Positions 47,930 through 60,706 of a DNA stretch of 64,000 nt are shown one piece after another. The number at the start of each line of letters is the position of its first letter. Position 1 is the stretch's first letter. The notes under the pieces were generated by a model. That model saw nothing but the letters and a program-made list of their open reading frames with translations, did not search any database and was not told the DNA's origin. The stretch spans positions 130,229,736 through 130,293,735 of the forward strand of contig NC_081553.1 in assembly GCF_963082655.1 (NCBI RefSeq), read 5' to 3'. The DNA comes from Stomoxys calcitrans (taxonomy: Eukaryota > Arthropoda > Insecta > Diptera > Muscidae). The position numbers and the translations under genes were made by a program.

Positions 47930-50255
47930 CTCGTAATGAAAGGGAAAATTCTAGAGACAATCTACACCTGATGACCAGATTTCTAGCGCGATAGAAGCCA
48001 GGACTGAATAGGGTTGCATGTTGTTAATTCCAATATTACCACACACTATACAACGACAACAGAGACTCTTATTGACTAGTTCTTTCCAAGTTCCAAGACT
48101 GATGTGAAGTTATATGATCAGTTGTCGGCACCCCTTATGGCGTTCCAAGGGAATATACAAGTATATCAGTGACTATAGAAACTTTGATTATAACTCACTA
48201 CTTTGTGAAATTGGCACAGTTGAGTAGAAGGATCTTTATGATATGTCTTGCGTAGATGATCAGACTGCATTTCTTCAACGTAATGTGAGTCAGATTTTCA
48301 ACAGATGTTTTCCGATGAAGACCCGAACTGTTTTTACGAATGGGAATCTGTGGTTTCTGAACTGAACTGAACCTGAACTCTTTAACGATTACAAGCGTGT
48401 GAGGAATCAGACCACTTCTTGTATAAAGACGAAGAAAATAGCTTATTTTAGTCGTAAATTTCAAGACGTATTGAACACGAAAGATACTTGGAGACGTATT
48501 AAGTCAATTGGAATAGAAAGTGATAATGCATCAACTGGTAGTCATGTTGATTTGGATGAGATTAATAGGAGTTTCTTGAACATATATTTTCCAGAGCCAA
48601 ACGTACATTTCTAGGGCAGTGAATTAAGTAATGTAAACCGTAGTAGTAACAACACCTCACCAGACTTACGTCTTGATCTTGAGCGTTTTGAACAAAGCAA
48701 TATCGTTGGCGCTGTAATTCTAATACCATTGCTTCTGATGGTATTGACCCGAAATTTTTTGGGATAATACTTTTTAGGATAATACCTTTATTCTTCCGTA
48801 TATTGGCCATCTTTTTTACAATATTATTTTAAGGAGTTGCTATCCACAGTCTTGGAAGTGTGCAAGGATAGTCTTGGAAGTGTGCAAAGAATTACCAAGA
48901 ATTTAGGCCAATTGCAATACTTCCTTACTTCTCTAAGATATTTGAGACTCTAGTCAACCGAAATTATCAGGATATATTGCGAATAATTCGCTGCTAACAG
49001 ATTTTCAATCTGGTTTCCGCCCAAAGCACAGTTGCTCTACTGCACTTTTGAAAGTAGTTGAAGATGTAAGGAGTGATATTGACAGCGATAAAGTTACCTT
49101 TCTTGTTCTTTTAAATCATTCGAAGGCATTTGATTCCGTTGATCCCAATATACTTTGCCTTAAACTATAATTTTCTGAAAGAACAACGGATCTTATATTT
49201 TCCTATCTTTCGAATAGAAGCCAAACGGTATGTGTTGAAAGCCGGTATTCTTGTTATCTTCCAGTCTCAAGAGATCTACTCCTTTTTTTCCTTGTATAGC
49301 AATGACATTCCAGAACCGTGGTATTCATATGTATGCCGAGCACGTACAGATGATATGAGCTCTTCTCCAGAGAGGCTAATAGATGGCGTACTTCGCCTTA
49401 ATAGTGACTTGGATAGGATAAACACATGGGCAAACGCCAACGGACTTCTTTTAAATCCAACAAAGTCAAAGTGCCTTGTGATTGGTAGGAATCGGGTGAC
49501 AATGCCGCCCAATCTTGATGTGGCAATTGCTGGAGACCCAATTGAGATTGTTTCATCTGCAAGAAACCTTGGTTTGGAGTTTGATGATATACTTTCATGG
49601 AAGAATCATGTCAGTATGACAGTGGGCAGGACCTACGGCTTTTTACGAAACTTATATATGAGTCGTCGTCAGTATACCCCTTTGTCAGTAAGAATGCTTT
49701 TGGCTAGGACATTTATTCTGCCGAAACTATTTTTACGGTTGTGATGTAACTCATAGGAATAAATTGCACGTGGCCTTTAACGATGTCGTTAGAGTCGTCG
49801 TCAGTATACCCCTTTGTCAGTAAGAATGCTTTTGGCTAGGACATTTATTCTGCCGAAACTATTTTTACGGTTGTGATGTAACTCATAGGAATAAATTGCA
49901 CGTGGCCTTTAACGATGTCGTTAGATACATTTTTGGTTTGCGTAGAAGAGACCGGGTATCTGACTTTGAAAGACAACTATATGGTGTCTCATTTAACTCG
50001 TTCCTTAAGATACGCTCGTTGCAAATGATCCACAAGATTATTTATACCAATGAACTGTCATATCTGGCTTCTGTATTGCGTTTTGCCAACTATACAAGAG
50101 GTAAACAAGTAATACAAATACGTCAACAATATCGTGTATCTGAACAACAGTTCATTGTTAATGCTATACGTCTCTGGAATAATCTTCCCCATAGTATTCA
50201 AATTACAAGTAATGAACGAAAGTTCAAATCTTCTATTTATAATCATTTTAATTAA
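47930..50255 (+). pseudogene. Decayed Jockey/CR1-like LINE with an internal tandem duplication
   Basis: Ordered fragments: linker (KKIAYFSRKFQDVLNTKDTW at 48429), RT N-terminus (IASDGIDPKFFG near 48730), FRPIAILPYFSKIFE (48903), RT middle, TWANANGLLLNPTKSKCLVI (49426), LGLEFDDILSWKNH, and a C-terminal domain ending AIRLWNNLPHSIQ (50165). The catalytic YADD is damaged to a CRARTDD-like sequence. A 132-bp segment is duplicated exactly in tandem at 49661-49924. Different lineage from the RNase H LINEs. Confidence 0.72.
49661..49924. repeat. Exact tandem duplication, two 132-bp units
   Basis: Units 49661-49792 and 49793-49924 appear identical by eye. 132 is divisible by three, so the duplication adds 44 codons in phase but carries a stop in the surrounding frame. 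Confidence 0.9.
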
Positions 50256-50274
50256 TTATTCCACCTCAAAACCT

Positions 50275-51600
50275 ACCAAATATATATAGACACCAATCAC
50301 GGCAATATGGGACTCAAATGAAAGGTATTTAAGATAAGAAAACGTATCTGATATCAAATTGTCGGACCAAGTGTTTGGGGGACCACCCCAACCCCCAAAA
50401 CACCCCTAATTCGGACATATTTACCGACCATGGCAATATGGAACTTAGATGAAAGGTAAATACGAATCTGATATCCAAATTTAGGACAAAGTTTCTGGGG
50501 GTCCACCCCCTAAACAGGATTTATTTACTGATCATGGCAATATGGGGCTTAAATAAAAGGTATTTGAGTGTAGAATACGAATCTGATATCCAGATGTGGA
50601 ACCAAGTGTTTGGGGGTCGCCCATCATATCCCAAAGAAGACAAATTTACGACCATAGCAATATGGTATTCAAATGAAAGGTCTTTGGAAGTAAAGCACGA
50701 ATCTGATATCAATGTTCGGGAAAAGTGTCTATGGGGGCACCCCACCCCCATAACACCACACAAATAGGAAGTATTTGCTAACCATTGCAATATGAGATTC
50801 AAATAAGAGGTATTTTAGAGAAGAACACGAATCTTAAATACATTTTCAAAGCCAAGTCACTGAGAGGCCATCCCATCCCCAAACCGGTCATGTTTGCTGA
50901 CTATGGAAAAATGGAAGCTCGTCCAGGGGACGTCCCAACACCATAACAACCCCCAAGTAGGCCATATTTGCTCACCAAGACAATTTGGGTCTTCAAGACA
51001 GTGGAGCTTGATATTCCGCAAACCGGACATATTTACTGGCTTTTTTAATAAGGGGTTTAAGTATATGGTATTTGAGATTAGAAAACTAATTTGATATCCA
51101 ATTTTGGGGCCAATGGCAATACGGGGTTCAAATATATGAGAAAAGAACACAAACAGTAATGTTTTTACTGACCATCGCAATATGGGGCTCAAACAAAGGT
51201 ATTTGGGAGTAGAATACATATTTGATATCCAAATGTAGGACCATGTATGTTAGGCATCACCCCTTCCCCAAAACACCACCCAGAGGGTAAAAATTTTTCG
51301 ACCATGCCAATATGTGGCTCAAATGAAAGGTATTTGAGATTAGAAAACGAATTTGATAACCAATCCAGGGGCCATGTGTTTGGGGGACGCCTCATCCTGT
51401 AAACTCCTGTCAAAACCAATTGCAACATGGGGTTTAAAAAAATTATATTTGAGAGAAGAGCACGATGCTGATATTTTTCAGGGTCAAGTGTCTGGGGGAC
51501 CACCTCACCCCCGAAAACACCCCTAAATCAGTCATAATGAGAATATCGGGCTGAAATAAAGTATTTTAAGAATGGAGTACACCTTACATCCAAACTTAAA
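50275..51600 (+). repeat. Rep-B tandem array, second locus
   Basis: About 10 monomers with the same phrases as the 18.4-kb array. No head segment is visible; it starts directly after the LINE relic. Confidence 0.85.
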
Positions 51601-53660
51601 TTCGTAGACCAATCTTCACTGATGGGTCCAAGATGTAGTCGGCGGCTGGATTGGGGATCTACTCCGACGCACTCAATATCGGAATGTCACTGAGACTGCC
51701 GAACGAGTGTACGGTCTTTCAGGCTGGGGTTTGTGCCATTACATTAGCCGCAAGAGAAATTCTGGAACAGGATTTATCAACGACTGCATTAAGGATTTCA
51801 CTTCAAATATTTCAAAGCAATGATTGCCGTGTTTTTTTTTTATTTCTATCCAATGCAAGTCAATGTTCTGAATAGAATTGCAGGCACTGGAGTACTGGAA
51901 ATATATCGATATCATTCGATAACAAATCATAATGACCGATTAATCGTGATTTGTCTCTTAAACGCAAATATCTCACACCGCTTCTATATGAAGCTTAAAT
52001 TTACTTTTGGTGGATTCCATTTCGTTGAACCCTTAATGAGATAAAATGATTTCACTAAACTCCAACAAATGTAGTTCCGCAAAGTATCAAAGGTCGAATC
52101 AGGCGGTAAAAGAAGACGTCTGAGTTGTGCGTAAAATCAAGTTGACTAATCGATTTAGGTCCGCAGTGGGTAAATTTTTAATGTTGTGTGGCGCATGGCT
52201 TTCATACCATAGAATTTAAAAATTTTAGCAATTTAGTCGTTACCATTCATTCGAAATAAAATATTCAGCTGAAGATACATCTGTGAATCCATATTCTTCT
52301 TTAATTCCTATGTGACATTTATAGGACTAAACTTTCACATTTGTTTTCCCTTTTCATTCTATTTTGAAACTTCAGCAAAGTTGAACTTAAGGTCATCATA
52401 CACTAACCCAAATATACAAGTAAATATCCTTGGGACAAGTTTTTCAAACCCTATATTTAGGGCACTTTGTCACTGTTACAAGTTAAAACAATTTTTTTTT
52501 AAAATCAGTCTCCTGATAATGAATGATTCACTTTATTAACTTAACGCTCTCAAAACTTTTCATTTTTACTTCTCTACACAACAAAATATTTGGAGTTAGG
52601 GCTTTACTTTTGAATCAGTTATCTTCATGGCAAACGTTTTGAAGCAATTGAAGACTCTATTCAACTCGGCAATTCAAAAGCTTCTATATTGAACCTCAAA
52701 TAAGTCAATTGTCAAGCAGACGAGCAACAACTATCTCACAACAGTAAAACGGCCAATTACCAACTAAACACGCACACAATCTGAAGAATATCCACGTTGA
52801 ATCCTTATATGTTATTTGGTCAGGATGCTATTTGCTTTTGGCTAACACACACACACACACACAGCCAATGGCCCAAAATTCCCACCCAATCAAATTTTGT
52901 TGGACCAAACAACAACATCCATAGGCAACAGCGAATGTTTGACTAACAAGTAAATTCGGCGCCTTCTATGTTAAGCTGCCGGTCTACGTCTGGGTGTTTT
53001 CAAACAAGTGGCAAATAAATGCCAGAAATCACTGTTTCCATAGCACAGCACAACAGATCTGCTCGCGTGGAGAACAGCCGATGTAGAGAGAGGAGAGACA
53101 GAGAGAACTAAAATCATAGTTGGGCTTAAAGTTAATAGTGCTTCAAGATTTTCTATCTTTGAATAGTTCGAGACGAAAATGACACTTTAGCACTTGACTC
53201 TGAAGGTTGAAATATGAACCAATGAAATATTTAATGTGTCGTATGGGTATTTCAGCAGCAATGAACGATTATTATTGGAATGAGGATATTCATAAGCAGT
53301 GAGGACATGACTTAAATAAAAATGTAGTCGAGTTTAAGAGAAACTTGTGGGTTTGTAATAATTTCTTATGGCGGTTGGTATAGCAAAATTAGGAGATTTG
53401 CTTATGGCCCATACTGAATCCCAAATGATCAATGAAACTTTTGTTTGAAGGTTAGCGTGATATCGACAGACAGATGGACATCGCTAGATCGACAAGATCG
53501 GGCAAAGCATCCGATAAAAAATTGAGCCAATAGATTTTGCCGCGGCAAAAATAGGTGGTAGTTACCATCACCAAATTCCAACATCGTAAAATTCACAAGT
53601 CTTTATGACTGTCCCACGATTAAGAAGTTGGAAACCAAACTAATCACGTTGTAATATGTG
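51601..53660. other. Apparently unique DNA with an (AC)n microsatellite
   Basis: An (AC)n run lies at about 52845-52863, and purine-rich GAGAGAGGAGAGACAGAGAG is near 53090. A Rep-A scrap with ACAGACAGATGGACAT is at 53440-53510. The interval 52500-53110 looks less decayed than its surroundings and could be regulatory, but no site can be named. Confidence 0.35.
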
Positions 53661-53679
53661 GAAGGCATTCATTCAGATT

Positions 53680-54990
53680 GAACACAGATTCGGTTCAATA
53701 CCTTCTTGCAGCAAAGGTACGCATCCGTCTAAACTGATACTAAATGCAAGCTGGACGTCGAATAGCTGCAAACGTAACAAGTGGCAACGGCATGCTACAA
53801 CTGCTTGATGAAAGCACTCCTTGTCCCCATAATTTGACGCCCCAATTGTAAACCACTCCATAGTAAATGCTGCGAAATCTGTACTTGGGTGCCACAAGCC
53901 TACCCCAATAAGCCGCCAGAACAACCTAGAGTGGTGAAATGCTATTGAAACCAAGAATGCGATTTTAAGAGAAACCCTGCAATCAGTAGCAACACGCTAG
54001 TTGAAGAAGAGGTATCGGAAGAAAAGGAGAGAGGAGCAACCTCTATTCCGCAGAAAGAAGAGGACGGTGGAAAGACGTGAGTGTGAGCAAATCGAGATGA
54101 ACAGGTGTTAGAATGAATTCCGAAAATTTTACCAAATAATCGAACATCAAGCCGATGCCTTCGGTAGCAGATACATATATTGAGGACAGCGCGGAATCAA
54201 TCCCTGTTGTGGGATAGAAATAATTCGTACGGCCCTTGACTTTCTTAACCAAGAAGGCGAATTCGTCATACTATGGTTGGAGTTATGTAATATTCTGGCT
54301 TTACTTTTCCATTGCTAAAAATTCTTCAATCTTCGTCTAGTCAGAATAGGGTCCAAGTAGCAGTGACGCCATTGAAAAACAACCAGGCAGCAACAGTCGA
54401 TGTGTTGCCAGCTGAATTATTTAAGATCGGAGACGATATGCAAGAAGTATGTGCAAACTACTGAGGAATAAGTCTCCTTCCTATCGTATGGTAAATCCAC
54501 CAAATACAATATATTCAAACTGCGTCAAGTCCAAGAAAAGACCCCAGAAGGACAAGTCGAGCCTTATCATCTCTTCGTCAACTTCAAAGCCGGGTGGTGA
54601 ACGCCCTATACGTTCAAACTTTTTTCAAGCAATGTCAGTGTTTGGTATCCCTTCCAAATAGATACGACTGCGTAGTATGAAGCTGGTTGATTCTCGTTTC
54701 CCAGCCAGAGTAGGAAAGATTTTCTCTGAACCATTTAATATCAAACAAGGTTTCAGACAGGGAGACATCTTAAGGTATTACGCCTTAACTATCTTGCTGG
54801 AGAGGATTATAGGAGAAGCGGATGTGAACAGACATGACACACTACTCATAAGGGACCACAGGCTACCGCCTTTGCAGAATACATCGATTTTATGGATCGG
54901 GCATCAGAAGTATTACAATAGTAACTGCAGTCTTTGAAAAGACCGAAAGAGAGTCACCGAGAGTTTTTCTGGTAACTATAGTCAACAATT
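53680..54990 (+). pseudogene. Decayed LINE (RTE-like), second copy of the 22.1-kb family
   Basis: Linker EEVSEEKER at 54005 matches the 22.3-kb copy. RT pieces follow: AMSVFGIPSK (54630), MKLVDSRFPARVGKIFSEPF, KQGFRQGDI (54746) and LLERIIGEADVNRHDTLLI. The YADD region is lost. Confidence 0.6.
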
Positions 54991-55084
54991 TTAATTACCT
55001 CGGCATCGCCGCAAACGAAACGAATGACACGAGTAAAAATTAAACCGAGAACAATTTTGGCTAACAGATGCTACGCAAATCATG

Positions 55085-55976
55085 CGCGCAAATCATCTAA
55101 TTTGGCTGAAATTTTGCATGAGATGTTTTGTCATGACTTCCAATAACTGTGCTAAGTATGGCGCAAATCGGTCCATAACCTAATATAGCTGCCATATAAA
55201 TCGATCTGGGATCTTGGAATAAATTGGAACAACGGCTTTTCTCATGACCTTCAATATACGTGTCCAATATGGTGTGAATCGATCAGAATCGAGCTGATAC
55301 AGTTCCCATATAAACCGATCTCATGATTTTGCTTCTAGAGCCCCTACAATCCGCAATTCTTATCCGATAGAATTGAAATATTACACAATGACTTCTACAA
55401 TGTTCAGCATTCATTTATGGTCCGAATCGGAATATAACTTGATATAGCTCCAATATCATAACGATTCCTATTCAATATTCCTTATTTGCCTAAATTTACT
55501 TCAAATTGGGAGATCAGTTTATATGAGACCTATATCAGGCTATTGATCGATATAAATCGTACACGTCACAGTTGTTGAAAGTCATACCAGAACCCATATG
55601 CAAAAATTTCAGCCACATCAGACAAAAATTACGGCTTATAAGGACTCAAGAAGTCAAATCGGCAGACCGATTTGGATCGTACCTGGCACAGTCATAACAG
55701 AACACTATCTGCAAAAATTTAGCCAAATCTGACAAAAATTGGGGTTTCCTGACAAAAATTGCGGCTTGTAAGGCCTCAAGAAGTTGAATCAGGAGATCGG
55801 CTCATATGCCATATATATTCAAATCTGAACCGATATGGCCCATTTGCAATCCACATCGAGCTTAAGTAAGTGTCTGCGCAGCATTTCAAGCGGGGTCCTA
55901 GATAAATATTTCGAGGTATTCCAAACGGAATGACTACATCAGTATACCCCCATCCTATTGGTAGTTGGTGGGTATA
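55085..55976. repeat. Rep-A copies, minus (55085-55480) and plus (55500-55976)
   Basis: Left part with ATAGCTGCCATATAAATCGA; right part ends GGTAGTTGGTGGGTATAAAA. Same paired arrangement as near 15 and 5 kb, but joined tail to tail. Confidence 0.65.
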
Positions 55977-56029
55977 AAAATTAATTTTTGTTTGTTTGTT
56001 AGTTTATAAATATATTTATTTCGTATAGA

Positions 56030-56424
56030 CTTAAAAAAAGGCTGAACAGATTTTCTTAAAATTTTCACAGATTGTGTAGGTAAGTCCGGAAGGAGAAAGA
56101 AGCTGCATATTGGAACTCAAATGACAATTATTTGGGAGTAGAGTACGAAAAAATATTAAAAATTGGGTCCAAGTACTTAGGGGGTCTCCCTGACCACAAA
56201 ACTCCCCAAATAGGATATATTGTACGATAATGTCAATGTGGAACTCAAATGAAAGGTATTCGGGAGTAGATTAAAAATAAGGTCCTAATAATGGTCCAAA
56301 ACTCCTCAAGTGGTTAAATTAGCCAATCATCGCTATATGGAATTCAAATGATAGGTATTTTGGAGTAGATAACCAATGTGACGTTAAAATTTATATCCAA
56401 ATATTTGAGGGTTCAGCGGAGCTG
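56030..56424 (+). repeat. Rep-B, short third locus with head segment
   Basis: Head AAAAGGCTGAACAGATTTTC followed by about three monomers (TTTGGGAGTAGAGTACGAAA). Confidence 0.75.
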
Positions 56425-57469
56425 GCCGAATTCAGCTAGTGTCCATATAAAAGATGTATTCATACTAAAGTTTCACATTTATTATAGAAAACTTAAATAT
56501 GTCCAAAAAAAGTTTAGAATTAGTGTAAACTTTACGTTTAACGGTAAAGTCTACACCAATTTAATAAAATGCTACATAAATTTTCGAACAAATAAAAAAT
56601 TCCTACGAAGAAAATTTCGAATGAATTTCAATAATCGGGAAAAAAATGACCGTTTGATTTTTCTAGTGTTTATGTATTTGTAGGATCCAGACGGCAGTTG
56701 GAAAATCTGAGGTGGTAACATCATCAATAGTCATTTGTGCCCTATATGTTGGCAAGTGTAACTAAGTACTACATGTTTCAACTCAGATATACCACCAACT
56801 GGGTGAGAACACTTAAATCAACGCTACGTGAATTTGGAAAGCAAAGCAACAGCAACTGATGCTCAGATACTGTTGCTAATGTCTCTTTGTGTGCCCACTA
56901 CTCAAGAAGTACTACCACAAAATGAACAATATGGAGGTGAGTGGAATGCTCTTGGCCGGTCTCTGCCAGCACTTGAAGCTTGTTTGTTTACACATCCCCA
57001 ATGTCCATCTACATGTCTCAAAGTATATGGCTAAAATGTATTTTTGGGGGTAAAACCAATCATCATTATCACCAGAGTCATCGATGCCGTCGCTGTTGGT
57101 TGTCAATCGCCTGCGCATATCTCTCCGTCTGTCCATCCCCAAGAGTTTGACCAAATGACTTTGCTCTGGAATTGGGGCTTTGGATGGTTATTTGCTCTAT
57201 TGTATCGTCACTGATCTACAAATTACCCGGCTGATTATTTAGATGGTGTTGTTGTTGTTGTTCTTATTCGCTCTCGATGGACGCAGCAATTGCTGCGACA
57301 GTGGTAATTGTTTTGGTTTTTTTTAGCCAAAGTTTATTTCTTGTTTTTGTTGTGGAGCATATGAAATTTTAATTAAATAATATTTGAACTCATAGGCGAT
57401 ATTGGTGGAGACTTCAATCAGCGTCCCCCAGCGACTAAAACAGCCAAATGATCCAAATCGTTTTGTAAG
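56425..57469. other. Upstream region of the Tweedle gene, no gene recognised
   Basis: About 1 kb of apparently unique AT-rich sequence between the last Rep-B remnant and the TATA box. It contains short GTT-type triplet runs near 57247-57262. A good-looking splice donor (GGAG|GTGAGT) occurs at about 56936 after a short open stretch, but no exon partner is evident. It probably holds the upstream control sequences of the cuticle gene; no specific site can be named. Confidence 0.4.
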
Positions 57470-57506
57470 TATAAATGAGTGGAGCAGCGTTCAGAGGGGC
57501 ATCAGT
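57470..57506 (+). promoter_or_regulatory. Core promoter of the Tweedle gene (TATA box and initiator)
   Basis: TATAAAT at 57470-57476 is followed by an arthropod initiator-like ATCAGTC, with TCAGT at 57502-57506. Spacing from the first T of the TATA box to the initiator A is about 34 nt, slightly long but usable. The predicted 5' UTR is about 114 nt. TATA-driven promoters are common for cuticle genes. Confidence 0.6.
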
Positions 57507-57617
57507 CAAACACTTTGTCTTCTTAGGTTCATTTCATCGAAAATCATTTGCCATCAATCAATTATCGGAACTAAGTGCTCCAGTCTACAGTCCAAGGATA
57601 ACCAAAGAAGAGCTGAG

Positions 57618-58757
57618 ATGCGTTTTTTCGTCTTGTTCTCTTGCCTAGCAGTGGGTGCAGTCACAGCTCGTCCCGAACCTCCAGTTTCCCAGTATCTGCC
57701 CCCCAATCAAAGAGGTAGGTAGAAGTAGTTGGGTTAGGGACCTTCTCAGGCTTGAAATCCATAATAATTGGGACTTCTTTGTGTTTCAGATCATGCCGTT
57801 GAGTCCCATATCTATCAACAACAGCAACTGCCCTCTGATCTTGGTTTCGCCGGCTTTGGTGCTCCGTCTACAAATTATGCTGCTCCCGATGCTTCCCCTT
57901 CGCCCGACACCATTGCACCAGCTGGCAGTGATGTAGTGGGTCCCAATCCACAAGAGGATTCCTATAATGCCGCATATCGCCACTCCTCCTCCAGCCAGCA
58001 TGAAAGCGGCTATGACAACGGTCCCAGCGAAACTCAAGTACATAAACACATTTATGTGCATGTGCCTCCCAAGGATTTCGAAGAGGATGATGCTATTCAA
58101 CCCCGTGTCACGCATCAAGCTGGTCCCAAACAGAAGCACTACAAAATCGTTTTCATCAAGGCTCCATCTGCTCCTGCTGTGCGAGCACCCATTGTACCAC
58201 CAGCACCTCAAAATGAAGAGAAGACCCTCATCTATGTGTTGCATAAGAAACCCGAAGCCCATACCGACATCGTTATCCCAACTCCCGCACCCACCAAACC
58301 CTCCAAACCAGAAGTATTCTTCATCAAATACAAGACCAAGAAGGAAGAGGCTCCCGTCTATGGTCCACCACCTGGCAACTACAATAGCGAACCTCGCCAA
58401 GCTGTTGAACAGCCAGCCGAGGAGTATTCTGCCCCCATTTCAAATGATATCAACGATTATGTGGCAGTGGATCCTAGTCAATACGAACAACAAGTCACCA
58501 CAGCTCCTTCAGCTGTTGAAGAAGCTCAACGCCAATTCGCCAATGGCGAACAGGCCCCTGAAGTTTACAATGCCCCCACAGCGGGATCCTTCGTGGGTGA
58601 TGAGGTTCAAACCACAGCTGTGGAACCTAGCAATCAGTATTTGGCTCCAGAAACAACTGCAGCTCCAATTGTTGTAGCTGAGATGGAAAGTCAACCCCGC
58701 GCACCCGCCTCCACCTATGGCCCACCCAACCGTTTCTTCGTCAAGAGAAGAAAGTAA
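57618..58757 (+). CDS. Tweedle-family (DUF243) cuticular protein, two exons
   Basis: Predicted secreted structural protein of the chitinous cuticle, 354 residues. Exon 1 is 57618-57714, the intron 57715-57789 (75 nt, GTAGGT donor, TTTCAG acceptor, phase 1) and exon 2 57790-58757, ending in TAA. Residues 1-17 form a hydrophobic signal peptide with likely cleavage before RPEP. A short QYLPPN segment and an S/P/Q-rich spacer follow. The DUF243 block runs from about 116 to 215, with its typical alternating hydrophobic/basic strands: KHIYVHVPP, KHYKIVFIKAP, TLIYVLHKKPE, VFFIKYKTKKE. The 140-residue tail is A/P/E/Q-rich and carries YGPPP and TYGPPN, ending in basic FFVKRRK. An intron just after the signal peptide is usual for Tweedle and other cuticle genes. 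The start was chosen because it is the first ATG after the promoter and opens the signal peptide. Tweedle genes often cluster, but no second copy lies here. The exact paralogue is not assigned. Confidence 0.93.
57715..57789 (+). other. Intron of the Tweedle gene
   Basis: 75-nt intron with donor AGAG|GTAGGT and acceptor TTTCAG|ATC. Splicing joins Arg-32 to Asp-33 and restores one frame from the signal peptide to the DUF243 domain. Without it the exon 1 frame stops at 57720-57722. Confidence 0.88.
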
Positions 58758-58933
58758 GGAATAGTATTTGTTGATGTGCACTGTGTGGTGCATCGGCTAC
58801 ATAGACTTATAGGCAAATTATTTGTTATCGCTTTGTTTCGTTACCCTAGACTGTAGAGAAAATGTTTTAATCGAACCGCATCCAACTCCATTTCCTTTTT
58901 CATAAATGAATGAATCATCAAACAAATGTTCAC

Positions 58934-58939
58934 AATAAA
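58934..58939 (+). terminator. Poly(A) signal AATAAA of the Tweedle gene
   Basis: Canonical AATAAA 177 nt after the stop codon, followed by an A-rich then T-rich stretch. It is the first canonical signal downstream of the CDS. Confidence 0.6.
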
Positions 58940-59396
58940 GTATTTCACAAAAAACTTATCTTAAACAAAAGTGTGATTTGAAAAGTGGAAAAATTTTAGA
59001 TTAGTAATCTAATGCTTCAATAGTTGGCTCCGTTTAAATCGCATGGCCCATATATGTATTCTTGGATCGGTTTGCCGAATGTGTTCTACCTGTGGGATCA
59101 AGGTAAACAAAATTCTTCTTTGTTCTGAAAGCAGGAACATCTACAATCTGAAGAGGTTAATAGAAACAGGCAACGAAGTAAGGATTTTTTAGGATCGTCT
59201 GTTTTCCCACCAGCATGACTATGGTGAGCCCAAGTCCACTCAAACAGCCTTTGATGGTCCAGTAGATTAAACCGAAAGCTCTCTAACAGTTCATATGGCA
59301 ATACTGAGGGATTGAGATTGTTCTTTCTGACCGCCTGACCATAAGACAGCTCTTCCGACAGAGTTCCGGGTTAACACGGAATGCGCAAGGTGGAAT
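58940..59396. other. No recognised feature downstream of the Tweedle gene
   Basis: Spacer between the poly(A) signal and LINE scraps. Confidence 0.4.
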
Positions 59397-59520
59397 TGTG
59401 TTAACGCGGGGACGTCGATAATGCACATCTATACAGACAGTAAACAGGCCATCAAGGCTGTAAGCACTAGGACGGGAGGGTCACGGACAATCTTGGAAAA
59501 TCAGCTGAAAAGAGATAAGT
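59397..59520 (+). pseudogene. RNase H domain scrap of a LINE
   Basis: Encodes MHIYTDSKQAIKAVSTRTGGSRTI, the D-S-x-A-A-I-K type strand of retroelement RNase H. Only about 40 codons are readable. Confidence 0.5.
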
Positions 59521-59559
59521 TAAATTGTATGTCAAACAACATTATCCAAGAATAATTGG

Positions 59560-59865
59560 TAGTTGATATGGTTCAGTCCAGAAACTTTGTTCCGGGTCGT
59601 CCATGGCTCCTGAAATAAGGCAATACGAATCTTGACCTTTTTGATTTTGTCCATCAGAGCATGTGTATACGTCTCACACCAGTGGAGGTTGATCAGCATG
59701 ACATCAATCATGGGCCCACCATTAAACAGGCTTCTTGGGAGTCGGTGATGATCTCGTAGTCAGCTCCCTGTTCGTTAGGCTGCATTGAGTCTCCTGTTTT
59801 TGAACTGCCTGATATCTTAATGCTCGTATTAGGATCTTTGTCTATCCTAGTCTTCCCAATCTTAA
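59560..59865 (-). pseudogene. RNase H LINE, ORF1-EN junction fragment
   Basis: On the minus strand: EQGADYEIITDSQEACLMV, then INLHWCETYTHALMDKIKK and FQEPWTTRNKVSGLNHINY. The latter matches the endonuclease start at about 40000. It probably belongs to the same insertion as the ORF1 relic at 60840-61770, separated by Rep-A and a SINE fragment. Confidence 0.6.
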
Positions 59866-60519
59866 CAAGTAAGAGCGTGCTAAGTTCGGCCTGGTCGAAT
59901 CTTATATACCCTCCACTATGAATCGCATCTGTCGAGTTCTTTGCGCAGTATCTCTTTTTAGGCAAACAATGAATAATGAATATGGACGGAGGAGGAGCTA
60001 TATCAAGTTATAGTCCGATTCGGGGCTCAAGAAGCAAAATCGGGAGATCGGTTTATATAGGAGCTGTGTCAAGCTATAGATCGATTCAGACCATATTGCA
60101 CACGTATGTTGAAGGCCATGGGAGAAGCCGTTGTACAAAATCTGTGCCAAGTCGGATGAGAATGAGAATGTGCAAAATTTCAGTAAAATTGGATGAGAAT
60201 AGCGCCCTCTAGAGGCTCAATAAGTCAAGACCCAAGATCGGTTTATATGGCAGCTATATCAAAACATGGACCGATTTGGCCCATTTACACTCCCAACCGA
60301 CCTACTGCTATAAGAAGTATTTGCGCAAAACTTCAAGCGGCTTGCTCTACTCCTTCAAAAGTTAGCGTGCTTTCGACAGACAAACGGACGGACAGACGGA
60401 CGGACATGGCTAGTTCGACTTAAAATGTCACGACGATGCATATTTCGACATATTTCGACGTGTTACAAACATAATTACGAAATTGGTATACCCCCATCCT
60501 ATGGTGAAGGGTATAAAAA
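59863..60519 (+). repeat. Rep-A complete but shorter copy
   Basis: From AACAAGTAAGAGCGTGCTAA to ATGGTGAAGGGTATAAAAAG. It separates two minus-strand LINE pieces and probably inserted into them. Confidence 0.75.
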
Positions 60520-60639
60520 GAACATTATAGCACCGTATGGCGTGCCGCATAGCGACACCACTTGGTAGAGAAGTTTTAACATGGCGGGATACAAATGTAG
60601 CCATCATAGACGCAATTGACAAATTTTTTGGCGTTCTTG

Positions 60640-60706
60640 CCAAGGTTTAAACCCAGGCGCTCGTCGTCATAAGCGGATATGCTAATCTTTGCGCCACGGT
60701 GGCCTT
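60640..60706 (-). mobile_element. SINE (family 1) head fragment
   Basis: Only the tRNA-like head remains (AGGCCACCGTGGCGCAAAG on the minus strand, then a degenerate box B GGTTTAAACC). Confidence 0.6.

Noticed and set aside
56828..56935. Possible exon ending in GGAG|GTGAGT upstream of the Tweedle gene
   Set aside because: Good donor but no start context, acceptor or downstream partner; probably chance.
57786..58400. 204-codon antisense frame over the Tweedle exon
   Set aside because: Shadow of the DUF243 coding strand; no recognisable domain, and spliced sense gene explains the openness.
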